Assembly (NCBI GenBank): GCA_002803225.1
Contig: NXFV01000853.1
Location: 1 to 43,828, forward strand
Length of the DNA stretch: 43,828 nt
Reading direction: 5' to 3'
Source: Gamarada debralockiae
Lineage: Eukaryota > Ascomycota > Leotiomycetes > Helotiales > Hyphodiscaceae
Under the pieces are notes generated by a model. It ran no database searches and was not told the origin of the DNA. It saw nothing but the letters and a program-made list of their open reading frames with translations. A program made the position numbers and the translations under genes. This document shows, in pieces, positions 43,802-43,828 of the stretch (positions are counted from its first letter, which is position 1; the number at the start of each line of letters is the position of its first letter).

Positions 43802-43828
43802 GGGGGGGGGGGGGGGGGGGGGGGGGGG
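43802..43828. repeat. terminal poly-G run, 27 bases
   Basis: The window ends in 27 consecutive G. This is unlike anything else in the window and most likely marks a contig end with a sequencing or assembly artefact. Confidence 0.9.

Overview
This is a eukaryotic nuclear window from a filamentous ascomycete (Pezizomycotina). The evidence is the many 45-80 nt introns with GTAAGT/GTATGT-type donors, CTRAY branch points and YAG acceptors, and a gene set typical of these fungi: a sedolisin, a C2H2-like fungal zinc-finger protein, an OGFr-domain protein, an SSU1-type transporter, and AIM6-, 2EXR- and NmrA-like genes. A helotialean (Leotiomycetes) origin is only a guess. I rebuilt the exon structures by hand, requiring reading phase and family similarity to agree across each junction.

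Layout. 1-4.8 kb: the 3' end of an unknown gene converges on a four-exon minus-strand C2H2-like gene, followed by a weak two-exon candidate. 4.8-11.4 kb is a repeat-rich, AT-rich gene graveyard. It holds an aspartic-protease-like pseudogene between two palindromic simple-repeat blocks, a 23-bp tandem array, an (AAAT)n microsatellite, a frameshifted AIM6 fragment, duplicated repeat copies, a broken secreted-protein gene and a membrane-protein tail. 11.4-15.1 kb: an Ldh2-family dehydrogenase and an MFS sugar/quinate-type transporter, both on the minus strand. 15.3 kb: a 192-bp MITE with TA target duplication. 17.4-18.0 kb: a Dabb-domain gene. 18.7-19.3 kb: a decayed 2EXR gene. 20.4-21.5 kb: an OGFr-domain gene. 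22.7-24.8 kb: a secreted sedolisin.

26.2-32.4 kb is the centrepiece: a nine-exon gene for about 1909 residues. It has an N-terminal GHKL (sacsin/NO VEIN-like) ATPase, four tandem modules of about 100 residues each encoded by phase-matched exons, a long disordered linker, and a C-terminal DUF3883 domain with a PD-(D/E)xK-like pattern.

33.8-43.8 kb: a small secreted cysteine-rich protein gene whose frame is broken at a CCTT repeat, an SSU1/Mae1-type transporter, a RidA-like protein, a Ras-like GTPase pseudogene, a short-chain dehydrogenase with a shifted C-terminus, an ABM-like protein, a nested pair of Tourist/PIF-Harbinger-type MITEs, an NmrA-like pseudogene, and a terminal 27-base poly-G run that is probably an artefact.

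No clear biosynthetic cluster is visible. The plausible functional pair is the dehydrogenase plus transporter at 11.4-15.0 kb. No rRNA, tRNA or CRISPR was recognised.
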